DNA of 64,000 nucleotides from Methylophilus sp. 14 (GTDB taxonomy: Bacteria > Pseudomonadota > Gammaproteobacteria > Burkholderiales > Methylophilaceae), in assembly GCF_015354345.1 (NCBI RefSeq), contig NZ_JADKYS010000002.1, positions 248,001-312,000 on the forward strand. Reading direction: 5' to 3'. Positions 24,480 through 32,119 of this stretch are shown here, in pieces. Made by a program: the position numbers and the translations under genes. The notes beneath the pieces are model-generated. The model searched no databases. It was not told the origin of the DNA and saw only the letters and a program-made list of their open reading frames with translations. The stretch's first letter is position 1. Every line of letters starts with the position of its first letter.

Positions 24480-24719
24480 CATTACAGTGATCAATGTGCG
24501 AGCAGGATAAAGTGCAAGGCGCACGGCACACAGAAACCGGACAATAAACGGAGTGTTGCGGCGTAGGCTAACTCGCGTAGCGATGTTAAACGAAGTGGCC
24601 GAAGCCAATGTACATTGAGTACATGAGGATTTCGAAAACGTAGTTTCAGTGTAGGCTAACCTTAAGGTTATGCCGTAACTAAAAAACTGCGCAACGCTGC
24701 AATTTGCCCGCGCAGCCAT
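24480..24719. repeat. Structured non-coding interval, possible dispersed repeat
   Basis: The roughly 240 bases between the terminator and the Fae-like gene contain no convincing gene. Visible structure: GTAGGCTAAC occurs twice (24563-24572 and 24651-24660), TGTAC/GTACA form a small hairpin (24609-24623), and the whole is GC-rich with motifs such as AAGTGCAAGGCGCACGG. An 82-codon minus-strand frame (24471-24719) has an improbable Ser/Arg/Cys-rich sequence and no homology-like pattern. The style resembles dispersed intergenic repeat elements of proteobacteria, but copy number cannot be seen from one window. Confidence 0.4.
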
Positions 24720-24725
24720 TGATGA

Positions 24726-25277
24726 TTAGATCTTGCCATCCAGGCCCATCTGATAGTACTTATGCACGATTTTCTCCTGGTTTTCTAACAACCAGTCAAT
24801 GCTAGGCTCGTTGCGCAGCGCTTTCTGAATCGCCTTGAAAGTGGCTTCGCGGTGAATATCAAACAGGGCTTTATGGTCGATTTTCTCTTGTTCCAGAATC
24901 GCCGGGCTCAGCCACACTGAGACAATAATACCCAGATCGTTGGCTTTTTCTTTAGGAATGTCGCCACTGCGTACCGCGTCGAGCACGCCATTGGCAATCG
25001 CACCTTGCACGGTGCCCATTAATATATTGGTATAGCGCGGGTCTTTCACCGTCACCTTGCTCACCATTAGTGTCGCCGGGCGTACCATGATATCGGTATT
25101 CATAATCGCCAGCACGCGCGTGTGGCCTTTGACCTGGTCGCCCAGCAGGTTGGCAAAGGCCGTGCCCATGGGGCCGTTCATTTCGCCAATGGCGACTTCC
25201 GGTTCTGCGGCTGTGCCGGGTGGGCCGCCAGCGACCAGTGCTTCACCCACACGCATGATAATTCGTTCGTCAGACAT
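24726..25277 (-). CDS. Formaldehyde-activating enzyme (Fae) family protein lacking the catalytic histidine
   Basis: A 183-residue member of the Fae family, whose classical members condense formaldehyde with tetrahydromethanopterin. Conserved parts: VGEALVAGGPPGTAAEPEVAIGEMNGP, TAFANLLG, RPATLMVSKVTVKDPR, ILMGTVQGAIANGVLDAVRSGDIPKEKANDLGIIVSVWLSPA. In Fae the catalytic base is a histidine in the EVAHIDLIIG segment; here the corresponding stretch EPEVAIGEMNG has none, and no histidine occurs in the first 50 residues. It is therefore probably a Fae paralogue (Fae2/Fae3-like) of unknown role rather than the main enzyme. The ATG at 25277 has GGAAG at good spacing; ATGs at 25280 and a longer frame to 25367 exist. 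It diverges from tkt. Confidence 0.85.
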   Translation of the reverse strand: MSDERIIMRVGEALVAGGPPGTAAEPEVAIGEMNGPMGTAFANLLGDQVKGHTRVLAIMNTDIMVRPATLMVSKVTVKDPRYTNILMGTVQGAIANGVLDAVRSGDIPKEKANDLGIIVSVWLSPAILEQEKIDHKALFDIHREATFKAIQKALRNEPSIDWLLENQEKIVHKYYQMGLDGKI

Positions 25278-25387
25278 CATTACTTCCTTTGCTATCAATG
25301 TTTTGTCATGGTAGGGGAAACCCTCGCCGAAAGCTACCCTTGCAGGCAACAGAATGCCCTTTTTCATAGGTCAGCCATAGCAAAACC

Positions 25388-25479
25388 ATCACCAGAAAAA
25401 GGTGATTAACGCTTGAAGTAAAACGGGTTCTAGTGAATAATCTAGCCTTTCCGTAAAAGGCGGGTTTTTCGGCCTTTTT
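25388..25479 (+). promoter_or_regulatory. Two hairpins in the divergent region upstream of tkt
   Basis: Between the Fae-like gene start (25277) and tkt (25548) lie ATCACC/GGTGAT (25388-25393 with 25401-25406) and a terminator-like hairpin AAAAGGC/GCCTTTT (25455-25461 with 25472-25478) ending in T residues. On the plus strand no gene precedes the second hairpin, so it may be an attenuator-like structure in the tkt leader or the end of a small RNA. On the minus strand it also ends in T residues. Confidence 0.45.
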
Positions 25480-25547
25480 AAAGAATTCAATCAAGGTTTT
25501 GCAGCATTTTGTGTAAGACCGCTCACTTTCACTCTAGGGAGAAAACA

Positions 25548-27533
25548 ATGGCAACTCGTGTCGACTTGTGCAACGCCATCCGTGCTCTGAGCATGGACGC
25601 TGTACAAAAAGCAAACTCCGGTCACCCAGGCGCACCTATGGGCATGGCTGAAATTGCTGAAGTATTGTGGAACCACAATCTGAGCCACAATCCAACTAAC
25701 CCACAATGGGCTAACCGTGACCGCTTCGTGTTGTCTAACGGCCACGGCTCTATGTTGATCTACTCCTTGTTGCACCTGACTGGTTACGATGTGACCATGG
25801 ACGACATCAAGTCTTTCCGTCAATTGCACTCCCGCTGCGCTGGTCACCCAGAATACGGTTACGCACCAGGCGTTGAAACCACTACAGGTCCATTGGGCCA
25901 AGGTATCGCTAACGGCGTTGGTTTCGCGATGGCAGAAAAACTGCTGGCTGACCAATTCAACAAGCCAGGCCACAACATCGTTGACCACTACACATACGTG
26001 TTCCTGGGCGACGGCTGTATGATGGAAGGCGTTTCTCACGAAGCTTGTGCTTTGGCTGGTACATGGGGCCTGGGCAAACTGGTTGCTTTCTGGGATGACA
26101 ACGGTATTTCTATCGACGGTCACATCGAAGGCTGGTACACAGACGACACCGCAGGCCGCTTCAAGGCTTACGGCTGGCACGTTGTTTCAGTAGATGGTCA
26201 CGACCAGGCTGCGATTCAAAAAGCCATCGACGAAGCTAAATCAGTGACTGACAAACCATCACTGATCTGCTGCAAAACCATCATTGGTAAAGGTTCACCA
26301 AACAAGTGCGGTTCACACGACTGCCACGGTTCTGCATTGGGCGAAGCTGAAGTTGCCGCAACTCGTGAAGCTATCGGCTGGCCACACGCTCCATTCGAAA
26401 TTCCTGCTGACGTATACGAAGGCTGGAACCAGAAAGACAAAGGCGCAAAACGCGAAGCTGACTGGAATGCCAAGTTTGACGCTTACGCTAAAGCTTACCC
26501 AGCAGAAGCTGCAGAATTCAAACGCCGTATGGCAGGCGAATTGCCAGCTAACTGGAAAGCATTGACTGACGCAATCATCGCTGAAACGAACGAAAAAGCT
26601 GAGAAATTGGCGACTCGTCAAGCTTCACAAAAAGCGATCACTGCTTTGGCACCAATCTTGCCAGAGTTCCTGGGCGGTTCAGCTGACTTGACAGGTTCTA
26701 ACCTGACAGCAGCGAAAGAGTTCAAACACGTGAGCGGTAAAGAGCCAGGCAACTACATCTCTTACGGTGTACGTGAGTTCGGTATGGCTGCGATCATGAA
26801 CGGTATGGCATTGCACGGTGGCTTGTTGCCATACGGCGGTACTTTCCACATGTTCTCTGACTACATGAAAAACGGCATGCGTATGTCTGCGTTGATGCAT
26901 CAACGTGTGATTTACGTGCTGACCCATGACTCTATCGGTCAAGGTGAAGATGGTCCTACACACCAACCAGTTGAAAACACCTCTGGTTTGCGTATGATTC
27001 CTCGTATGGATGTATGGCGTCCAGCTGACTCTACAGAAACAACCGTAGCATGGGTTGCTGCAGTAGAGCGTACTGAAGGCCCAACCAGCTTGGTATTAAG
27101 CCGTCAAGCTGTTCCAGGCATCAAGCACGATGCTAAAGACTTCGACCTGATCCGTAAAGGTGGCTATGTATTCTCTGACGCTGCTGGTAAAGCGGATGTG
27201 ATCATCATTGCTAACGGTTCCGAGTTGGATCTGGCGATTCAAGCAGCTGCTGAATTGAACGCTGCGGGTACTAAAGTGCGTGTGGTTTCCATGCCATCCA
27301 CCAATGTATTCGACCGTCAAGACCAAGCTTACAAAGACAGTGTATTGACTCCAGGCGTTAAACGCGTGGCTGTTGAAGCTGCTCACCCAGACTTCTGGCG
27401 TAAGTATGTAGGTATTGAAGGTGCCGTTGTTGGTATCGATACCTTCGGCGAATCCGCACCAGGCGGCGCACTGTTCAAACACTTCGGCTTCACAGCTGAA
27501 AACGTTGTGAACACAGTGAAATCTGTTCTGTAA
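25548..27533 (+). CDS. tkt: Transketolase
   Basis: Thiamine-diphosphate enzyme that shuttles two-carbon units between sugar phosphates; in a methylotroph it serves the ribulose monophosphate/pentose phosphate network. 661 residues: TPP-binding N-terminal domain with [18 protein letters not shown], the GDGCMMEG loop ([21 protein letters not shown]) and NDNGISIDG-like [11 protein letters not shown]; the pyrimidine domain with [21 protein letters not shown] and the catalytic-glutamate region; and a C-terminal domain. Frame is open back to 25509, but [11 protein letters not shown] at 25548 with AGGGAG is the natural start. Codon usage is far more biased than in neighbours, a sign of very high expression. 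A strong terminator follows. Confidence 0.97.
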   Translation: MATRVDLCNAIRALSMDAVQKANSGHPGAPMGMAEIAEVLWNHNLSHNPTNPQWANRDRFVLSNGHGSMLIYSLLHLTGYDVTMDDIKSFRQLHSRCAGHPEYGYAPGVETTTGPLGQGIANGVGFAMAEKLLADQFNKPGHNIVDHYTYVFLGDGCMMEGVSHEACALAGTWGLGKLVAFWDDNGISIDGHIEGWYTDDTAGRFKAYGWHVVSVDGHDQAAIQKAIDEAKSVTDKPSLICCKTIIGKGSPNKCGSHDCHGSALGEAEVAATREAIGWPHAPFEIPADVYEGWNQKDKGAKREADWNAKFDAYAKAYPAEAAEFKRRMAGELPANWKALTDAIIAETNEKAEKLATRQASQKAITALAPILPEFLGGSADLTGSNLTAAKEFKHVSGKEPGNYISYGVREFGMAAIMNGMALHGGLLPYGGTFHMFSDYMKNGMRMSALMHQRVIYVLTHDSIGQGEDGPTHQPVENTSGLRMIPRMDVWRPADSTETTVAWVAAVERTEGPTSLVLSRQAVPGIKHDAKDFDLIRKGGYVFSDAAGKADVIIIANGSELDLAIQAAAELNAAGTKVRVVSMPSTNVFDRQDQAYKDSVLTPGVKRVAVEAAHPDFWRKYVGIEGAVVGIDTFGESAPGGALFKHFGFTAENVVNTVKSVL

Positions 27534-27552
27534 TTTAGAACAGTCGCTGCAT

Positions 27553-27587
27553 AAAAAACCGCCTCCTTGTGGGGCGGTTTTTTTACG
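27553..27587 (+). terminator. Intrinsic terminator of tkt
   Basis: Stem AAAACCGCC/GGCGGTTTT with loop TCCTTGTGG, then a run of T (to 27587). It begins about 20 bases after the tkt stop codon. Confidence 0.9.
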
Positions 27588-27689
27588 CCTACTGTTTAGC
27601 CAATTGCTTAGCGCGACAAACGAACTAGGGTAATCAATAATAACCCTGTAAAATATATGGTTTTATTGATTAGCCTCTAGAAAGTTCGC

Positions 27690-28028
27690 ATGTCCACATT
27701 ACCCGCCTGCCCACAATGCCAATCCGAATACACCTATGAAGACGGTGAAAACTATGTCTGCCCGGAATGTGCGCACGAGTGGAGCAAGGTTGCCGCAGCG
27801 GATACAGACGAAGTAAAAGTGGTGCGCGATGCCAACGGCAACGTATTGCAAGATGGCGATACCATTACGGTGATTAAAGACCTTAAAGTGAAAGGCTCTT
27901 CGTCAGTGGTGAAGGTCGGCACTAAAGTGAAAAACATCCGCCTGGTCGATGGTGACCATGATATCGACTGCAAAATTGATGGCTTTGGTGCGATGAAGTT
28001 GAAGTCGGAGTTTGTTAAGAAGGCTTGA
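27690..28028 (+). CDS. yjdM: Zinc-ribbon protein of the YjdM (PhnA) family
   Basis: A 112-residue cytosolic protein with an N-terminal zinc ribbon ([25 protein letters not shown]: two CxxC pairs) and a C-terminal SH3-like domain with [57 protein letters not shown], exactly the YjdM/PhnA layout. YjdM was historically linked to phosphonate use but has no established catalytic role. The gene is monocistronic: a terminator of tkt lies upstream and the next gene is convergent. The Cys pairs are intact. Confidence 0.93.
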   Translation: MSTLPACPQCQSEYTYEDGENYVCPECAHEWSKVAAADTDEVKVVRDANGNVLQDGDTITVIKDLKVKGSSSVVKVGTKVKNIRLVDGDHDIDCKIDGFGAMKLKSEFVKKA

Positions 28029-28046
28029 GCATGTTTTATGCTTCGT

Positions 28047-28637
28047 TTATAAGCCTACTTGGCGGTTCCAATCATTGACGTACATTTCAATTCTCTGAAA
28101 TTCAGACGATAGGAGCAACCTGTTGTGAGCTAGAAAATTCCGAGCTTTTTCTAATTCATCCATGCGTTGCTTGAGCCAATGCTGACTTGGAATTAAATCA
28201 GAAAAATCTACCCAATTCTCACAAATTATGTCAGCTAAGTGACCAAATTGAATAAACCCTAATGGGTCTCTACTTTGCCCCTCAAGCCATGAGTTATCTA
28301 AAGCATCTTTAATTCTTTGTTCTGCAAAATCGCGTATTTTACGAGGAACTTTAGTACCCCACCAAGTTGCACCATATCGTTCACTAAGACGTTCTAAGAT
28401 GAGTGCTCGAACAGAGTTTTCAAAACAGTATAGAAGCGCGTAAAGCCTAGACATGCTAAGCGCCTCGTTTCGTGTATCCACACTAAAAGGGCTTAATACC
28501 TCTTCAAATAGTGATTGTTCAACCTCGCGTTGATCAGCTCCGACTCTTATGCCAGCTTTTCTAAACTGTTCAGCGTCCGCTTCAAACATAAGTCCTCTAA
28601 ATAGCCAGTCACGAACATCCTTTTTGCTAGTGCTCAA
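28047..28637 (-). CDS. Swt1-type HEPN domain protein
   Basis: A 196-residue protein with a C-terminal HEPN fold of the Swt1 class. MSRLYALLYCFENSVRALILERLSERYGATWWG forms the first conserved helix with the ENS motif, PLGFIQFGHLADIICENW the second, and DELEKARNFLAHNRLL carries the R-x4-H ribonuclease motif near residue 170. HEPN proteins with an intact RxxxxH often act as RNases in toxin or defence systems. It overlaps the DUF5343 gene by 11 bases on the same strand and is presumably co-expressed with it. The first ~55 residues are not assigned. Defence or toxin role is inference from the fold. Confidence 0.75.
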   Translation of the reverse strand: MSTSKKDVRDWLFRGLMFEADAEQFRKAGIRVGADQREVEQSLFEEVLSPFSVDTRNEALSMSRLYALLYCFENSVRALILERLSERYGATWWGTKVPRKIRDFAEQRIKDALDNSWLEGQSRDPLGFIQFGHLADIICENWVDFSDLIPSQHWLKQRMDELEKARNFLAHNRLLLSSEFQRIEMYVNDWNRQVGL

Positions 28638-29262
28638 GTAGATGCTCCTTCAGCGATTTGAATATTGCATTGTAGACTTCAGTATCTTTGGTGGCAGGAA
28701 GGTGAATTTCAATATTGTAACGAAGTCCACCGAGTCCGATAGATGGAGTAGTATCAACTATTGAATTAATGGCCTTAGATGGTATTGGTGTTTCATGAGT
28801 GTTGTCGTTTTTTATCTCAGCTTTCGGAGTTATTTTTACTTGAGGGGCTGAGATGTCTGCTAGCTGCAGGAGTGCGAAAAAAGTTCTTGCTTGTTCTGAT
28901 GCAATTCTATCTGTGACATTATGAGTTTGTTTGAATTTGCCTTCGATAGCTGATCGATCTTTTTCCGAAAGAGTTTCGTTGATTAAGAATAAATCACTAT
29001 AAACTTCTTTCAAAGCTTCTCCTAAAACGCGTCGTGATTGTGTTCTGTCACGGTATGCATGGTATCTACTTGTTGGAGTTCCATCTCCACTAAGGAAGTT
29101 TAGGTCTTTTAATAGAGCTAATACACCGAAGTCATTGCTACTAGAGAAACCAAGTCCCTTTAAATGTGCGATTGTAAATTTATCTGGTGCCGCACCCTCA
29201 ACAATTTTTTGAAAAATTGGTGCAAGGTTTTTAACACTGGTCATGTAGCGATTAGTTAACAC
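28627..29262 (-). CDS. DUF5343 domain protein
   Basis: A 211-residue protein matching the DUF5343 pattern: YMTSVKNLAPIFQKIVEGAAPDKFTIAHLKGLGFSSSNDFGVLALLKDLNFLSGDGTPTSRYHAYRD, followed by ALKEVYSDLF and a variable C-terminus. The N-terminal part looks like a winged-helix unit; the last 60 residues contain a beta-rich segment (YNIEIHLPATKD). It starts at a GTG (29262) with AGGGG upstream; an ATG at 29244 is the alternative. It precedes, and overlaps by 11 bases, the Swt1-HEPN gene, so the pair is probably an operon; whether it neutralises the HEPN protein is unknown. Confidence 0.75.
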   Translation of the reverse strand: MLTNRYMTSVKNLAPIFQKIVEGAAPDKFTIAHLKGLGFSSSNDFGVLALLKDLNFLSGDGTPTSRYHAYRDRTQSRRVLGEALKEVYSDLFLINETLSEKDRSAIEGKFKQTHNVTDRIASEQARTFFALLQLADISAPQVKITPKAEIKNDNTHETPIPSKAINSIVDTTPSIGLGGLRYNIEIHLPATKDTEVYNAIFKSLKEHLLEH

Positions 29263-29309
29263 GTTCAGGCCCCTTTATTGTTGAATGCATGGATGGCTAG
29301 ATAAATTAG

Positions 29310-29699
29310 TCATTTTTTATTGATAAATGACTCTTTTCTTAACTTGCGTATATATCTTTCTTGGACACTATTAAGTTCGATCCTAAACTCACGCACCTTA
29401 TCAATTGACCAACTAGAAGGCTCTAGCCAGAATTGAGATTTATATTGGCAGATTTCAGCAAATTCTTCGTCAATATGACGCATTGGGATTGCTGCAGCAG
29501 CCCACAGTTTTACGAGCTTTTCTTCATCATTACGTTGAGTACCTACACCTTTTTCAAGTCTCGAGTAGTAAAGTTGTGTTTCATTAAGAGCTTCATTTAC
29601 CGCCTTTAGAGCAGCATCGCCTATTTCCCTGTATTCTTTACTCATTGCTGCGACCTTTTTTGGCAAAGCCTCTAGCAGTTTCACAATATAATTAGCCAT
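29310..29699 (-). CDS. Uncharacterised 129-residue protein of the HEPN/DUF5343 cluster
   Basis: An all-alpha protein of 129 residues, strongly charged, with heptad-like stretches (VAAMSKEYREIGDAALKAVNEALNETQLYYSRLEKGVG and FRIELNSVQERYIRKLRKESFINKK). No signal peptide or membrane helix, no catalytic motif recognised. It stands 47 bases upstream of the DUF5343 gene on the same strand and shares its low GC content, so it may be the first gene of that operon. Function unknown. Confidence 0.65.
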   Translation of the reverse strand: MANYIVKLLEALPKKVAAMSKEYREIGDAALKAVNEALNETQLYYSRLEKGVGTQRNDEEKLVKLWAAAAIPMRHIDEEFAEICQYKSQFWLEPSSWSIDKVREFRIELNSVQERYIRKLRKESFINKK

Positions 29700-29965
29700 T
29701 GAATTTCTCTTGTATTAAATTAGGAAAACTCGAACAAAGAATTAAAAGCTTACTTATGTTAACAAGCGATCTCAGGTTGCGCAATTCACTTCCTCCTACG
29801 GTAACCATTTACGTCAAAAACTACACCAGCACTTTAAATTGGCACCATTCAAGTTTTAAGTGATTTCCCATTTTCCTACATTTTTTTCAGCATCTGTCTG
29901 ATACCACTATCCTTCTCAGAAACTATGATTTAAATGCTAAAAATTTAAATTAATGAGGAGGCTGT

Positions 29966-30145
29966 ATGTCATCGTTCGTTTTATATCTTATCGGTTTTGC
30001 TATTTTGATTGGTGGCATCGCATGGGCGTTGGTTGAGGCAGGCGTGCCGCATTTGTACATCGTGATTGCTTCTGTGATTCTCACAGGTGTCGGCATATTA
30101 AAAGCGGTGTCACATACCAGAGCCAAGGATATTTCCCGGAACTAA
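29966..30145 (+). CDS. Small two-helix membrane protein (59 residues)
   Basis: Begins with an ATG at 29966 preceded by a strong GAGGAG at 29954-29959. It encodes MSSFVLYLIGFAILIGGIAW, then VEAGVPHLYIVIASVILTGVGILKAV, then a basic tail SHTRAKDISRN: two predicted membrane helices joined by a short loop. It lies in a low-GC region between the DUF5343 cluster and the 88-residue gene. A gene of this size with a good ribosome-binding site is plausible, but no family is recognised. Confidence 0.6.
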   Translation: MSSFVLYLIGFAILIGGIAWALVEAGVPHLYIVIASVILTGVGILKAVSHTRAKDISRN

Positions 30146-30201
30146 GCAGACTAGTAGGTATTCAATCTGGATACTGTTGATAAACTTCCGAAGTAGATGC
30201 A

Positions 30202-30468
30202 ATGAACAATTTTAATAAAACTGATTTGAAGTTAGACGGGCTAGAGATTAATGGCCTGTATCTTGAAGATGTGTTTTCGGTGTGGGAGCATTTTGATAAA
30301 AACGCGAATAAGTACTTTACCGTTTTTATGATTAATAACTCCCGCATCACGGTGCCAGCGACTGAAGCGAATGCAGCATTAATGTACGAGAGCGGCCATC
30401 CTGTTTCTGAGTTTGTAGTCAATGATGGCGTTGTGGATGAGCTTGAAGTTGCGACCAAAGCTAACTGA
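30202..30468 (+). CDS. Uncharacterised 88-residue protein
   Basis: A soluble, acidic 88-residue protein: LKLDGLEINGLYLEDVFSVWEHFDKNANKYFTVFMINNSRITVPATEANAALMYESGHPVSEFVVNDGVVDELEVATKAN, with alternating short strands and no catalytic motif. The start ATG at 30202 lacks an obvious strong ribosome-binding site. It is downstream of the 59-residue membrane protein gene on the same strand with a 56-base gap. Not recognised; a small immunity- or antitoxin-like protein is conceivable but unsupported. Confidence 0.55.
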   Translation: MNNFNKTDLKLDGLEINGLYLEDVFSVWEHFDKNANKYFTVFMINNSRITVPATEANAALMYESGHPVSEFVVNDGVVDELEVATKAN

Positions 30469-30540
30469 GTCAATTGGGCAAGTGTAATTTAAATTGGACT
30501 AGGCTATTTTTATTGTGGGTGATAAGAGAGTCCAACTTTA

Positions 30541-30711
30541 TCAGTCAACCTGTGTCAGCTCATGCTCTTTTGATGATTTAGCCAAACGCAAAAAATAAGC
30601 TACCTGCTCCACCCATTGCAACCGCTGCAACGGCGTTAAAGCCATAAAAGCCCGCAAGCGTTCTTCACTGACATGGTAAGTTCTGTCGGCTGGATTAAAG
30701 GGCGCATTCAT
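30541..30711 (-). CDS. Small (56-residue) protein coupled to the nucleotidyltransferase gene
   Basis: Frame ATG at 30711 to TGA at 30541 encodes NAPFNPADRTYHVSEERLRAFMALTPLQRLQWVEQVAYFLRLAKS and a short tail. The start codon overlaps the stop of the nucleotidyltransferase gene (ATGA), the signature of translational coupling, and the protein is helical and basic-acidic with no known fold. Small proteins accompany DUF6036-type nucleotidyltransferases elsewhere; a partner role is inference. Confidence 0.7.
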   Translation of the reverse strand: MNAPFNPADRTYHVSEERLRAFMALTPLQRLQWVEQVAYFLRLAKSSKEHELTQVD

Positions 30712-31193
30712 AGTGATTTTATTTTCTCTAAATGTTCAATATCACTGAGGTCTATCGGGCGGGCGGCAGCACGTTTCATAGCAATTAAATCATCCACGCA
30801 AGCGACCGCGACTGTTACCTCACCCAAGTTAAATTGCACAGCGCGAGTATGCATCTCGTGAAAGTCTAAAGGTGGAAACAACAGAATATCAATCGTCACC
30901 CCCGCCAGGTCTGGTGTGCGTAATGCAAATGCCAGCATGTTTTTTTCAGTGTGCCATTGACGCAATAACGCGAGATTTGTCAGGCTTTCTAAAGGCACAG
31001 GAGCAACAGGCGTTAATTGCAGCGATTTTGCACATTGCAGCAAGCCTTCAAGGTTCTCTGGCTGCATGGCGACTGTGATATCCACATCCATGGTTGCTCG
31101 CTCAACGCCATGCAATGAAACAGCTAATCCACCGATTAACAGATAATCGACATCAAATTTTTTCAGCGCGTCAAACAGGTCTAAATAAAACAT
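30708..31193 (-). CDS. DUF6036-type nucleotidyltransferase
   Basis: A 161-residue protein of the nucleotidyltransferase superfamily: DYLLIGGLAVSLHGVERATMDVDITV, in which GG..H and the DxD of MDVDIT form the metal-binding active site, with a third acidic residue in GVTIDILLF. It is close to the DUF6036/AbiEii-MNT group often found with small partners. It starts at 31193 and ends in an ATGA overlap with the 56-residue gene. Role likely in a toxin-antitoxin or defence context; not proven. Confidence 0.78.
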   Translation of the reverse strand: MFYLDLFDALKKFDVDYLLIGGLAVSLHGVERATMDVDITVAMQPENLEGLLQCAKSLQLTPVAPVPLESLTNLALLRQWHTEKNMLAFALRTPDLAGVTIDILLFPPLDFHEMHTRAVQFNLGEVTVAVACVDDLIAMKRAAARPIDLSDIEHLEKIKSL

Positions 31194-31264
31194 AGCTGAA
31201 GTTTAAAGCAGGTGGCTGAAAAAAAGAATTGCTTTTAATTGCACGCTCTTTACTTCGTTAAATC

Positions 31265-31308
31265 ATCGGGGTCAGGTCTTGCAATCTAGCACAAGCAAAA
31301 CGTCAGCC
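31265..31308. repeat. REP-like palindromic remnant
   Basis: The gap of 228 bases before vapB holds an imperfect inverted repeat, GGGGTCAGGTCTTGC on the left and GCAAAACGTCAGCCCC on the right (about 31269-31308) with a short A/C-rich centre. The GGGGTCAGGTCTTG sequence resembles ends associated with REP-type Y1 transposases. No transposase gene is present, so this would be a remnant or a stand-alone REP unit. Confidence 0.45.
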
Positions 31309-31366
31309 CCTTCCTTTCTTGAGTTTGCAAAATCATATCGCCATGTGCGCTTGAGAGGCTAATGTG

Positions 31367-31409
31367 TTGACAGTTGCCCTTTAAGAGATATACTTAAAAT
31401 ATATATTTT
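31367..31409 (+). promoter_or_regulatory. Promoter and palindromic operator of vapBC
   Basis: TTGACA (31367-31372), 16-base spacer, TATACT (31389-31394), then the perfect 14-base palindrome AAAATATATATTTT (31396-31409) 12 bases upstream of the vapB start codon. The palindrome is placed for autorepression by VapBC. Confidence 0.75.
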
Positions 31410-31421
31410 TGAGGGCTGGTC

Positions 31422-31652
31422 ATGAAAACTGCCAAATTATTTCAAAACGGCCAAAGCCAAGCGGTTCGATTACCCAAGGAGTTTCGTTTCGAAGGCGATG
31501 AAGTCATTATCAAGCGTTCAGGTAATGCGGTGATTTTGTTGCCTGCTAACCATTCGTGGGATGTGTTATTGAGCAGCCTGGATAAGTTTAGCGACGATTT
31601 TATGGATGATCGTGCACAACCCGTGCCACAAGAGCGTGAGGACTTGTTTTAA
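31422..31652 (+). CDS. vapB: VapB antitoxin (AbrB-type)
   Basis: A 76-residue AbrB/SpoVT-fold DNA-binding antitoxin (KTAKLFQNGQSQAVRLPKEFRFEGDEVIIKRSGNAVILLP) with an acidic C-terminal tail (SDDFMDDRAQPVPQEREDLF) that should bind and block VapC. Starts at an ATG after GGGCTGGTC; stop overlaps the vapC start as TAATG. Autoregulation via the palindrome in its promoter is likely. Confidence 0.93.
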   Translation: MKTAKLFQNGQSQAVRLPKEFRFEGDEVIIKRSGNAVILLPANHSWDVLLSSLDKFSDDFMDDRAQPVPQEREDLF

Positions 31653-32056
31653 TGAGGCTCATGCTGGACACGAATATCTGCATTGCTTTGATTAAGCAAA
31701 AGCCTGCTGGTGTACTTAAAAGATTTAATGATTTTCAGGTGGGTGATATTTGTATTTCAAGCGTCACCTTGGCCGAGTTACGTTACGGCGTTGCTAAAAG
31801 TCAGTTTCAGGAAAAAAATCAGGCTGCTTTAGATGACTTTATTTTGCCTTTAGAAATTACGGTATTTGATGAGTCTGCGGCAAACTATTATGGTGCTTTA
31901 CGCGCAAGCCTCGAAAGAAAAGGCACGCCCATCGGGGCGATGGATTTGATGATCGGTGCGCACGCGCTTAGTCAAAACCTCACGATGGTGACTAATAATG
32001 TCAGGGAGTTTAATCGCATCCCTAATTTGGTTGTTGTTGACTGGTTTAATGATTAA
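31652..32056 (+). CDS. vapC: VapC toxin (PIN-domain ribonuclease)
   Basis: A 134-residue PIN-domain endoribonuclease that cleaves specific tRNAs or rRNA. Conserved acidic residues: the first in MLDTNICIAL, the second in TLAELRYG, the third in PIGAMDLMIGAHAL, and TNNVREFNRIPNL, the usual C-terminal signature. It overlaps the vapB stop by the shared base 31652, so translation is coupled. The pair should be functional: all acidic positions are intact. Confidence 0.94.
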   Translation: MRLMLDTNICIALIKQKPAGVLKRFNDFQVGDICISSVTLAELRYGVAKSQFQEKNQAALDDFILPLEITVFDESAANYYGALRASLERKGTPIGAMDLMIGAHALSQNLTMVTNNVREFNRIPNLVVVDWFND

Positions 32057-32119
32057 ACCTATTCCTCAGTTTTAACTCTCAAATATAATCAAGCCAATAC
32101 TTATATAGGTCATTTTTTC

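Noticed and set aside
24471-24719. 82-codon minus-strand frame before the Fae-like gene
   Set aside because: Starts inside the terminator region and encodes an unusual Ser/Arg/Cys-rich sequence; better explained as part of a repeat.
25491-27482. Long antisense frames across tkt
   Set aside because: They owe their length to the strongly biased codons of tkt and have improbable Val/His/Cys-rich sequences; the plus-strand product is a complete transketolase.
27541-27660. Small RNA after tkt
   Set aside because: The hairpin is a standard tkt terminator followed by a short gap; no separate promoter is evident.
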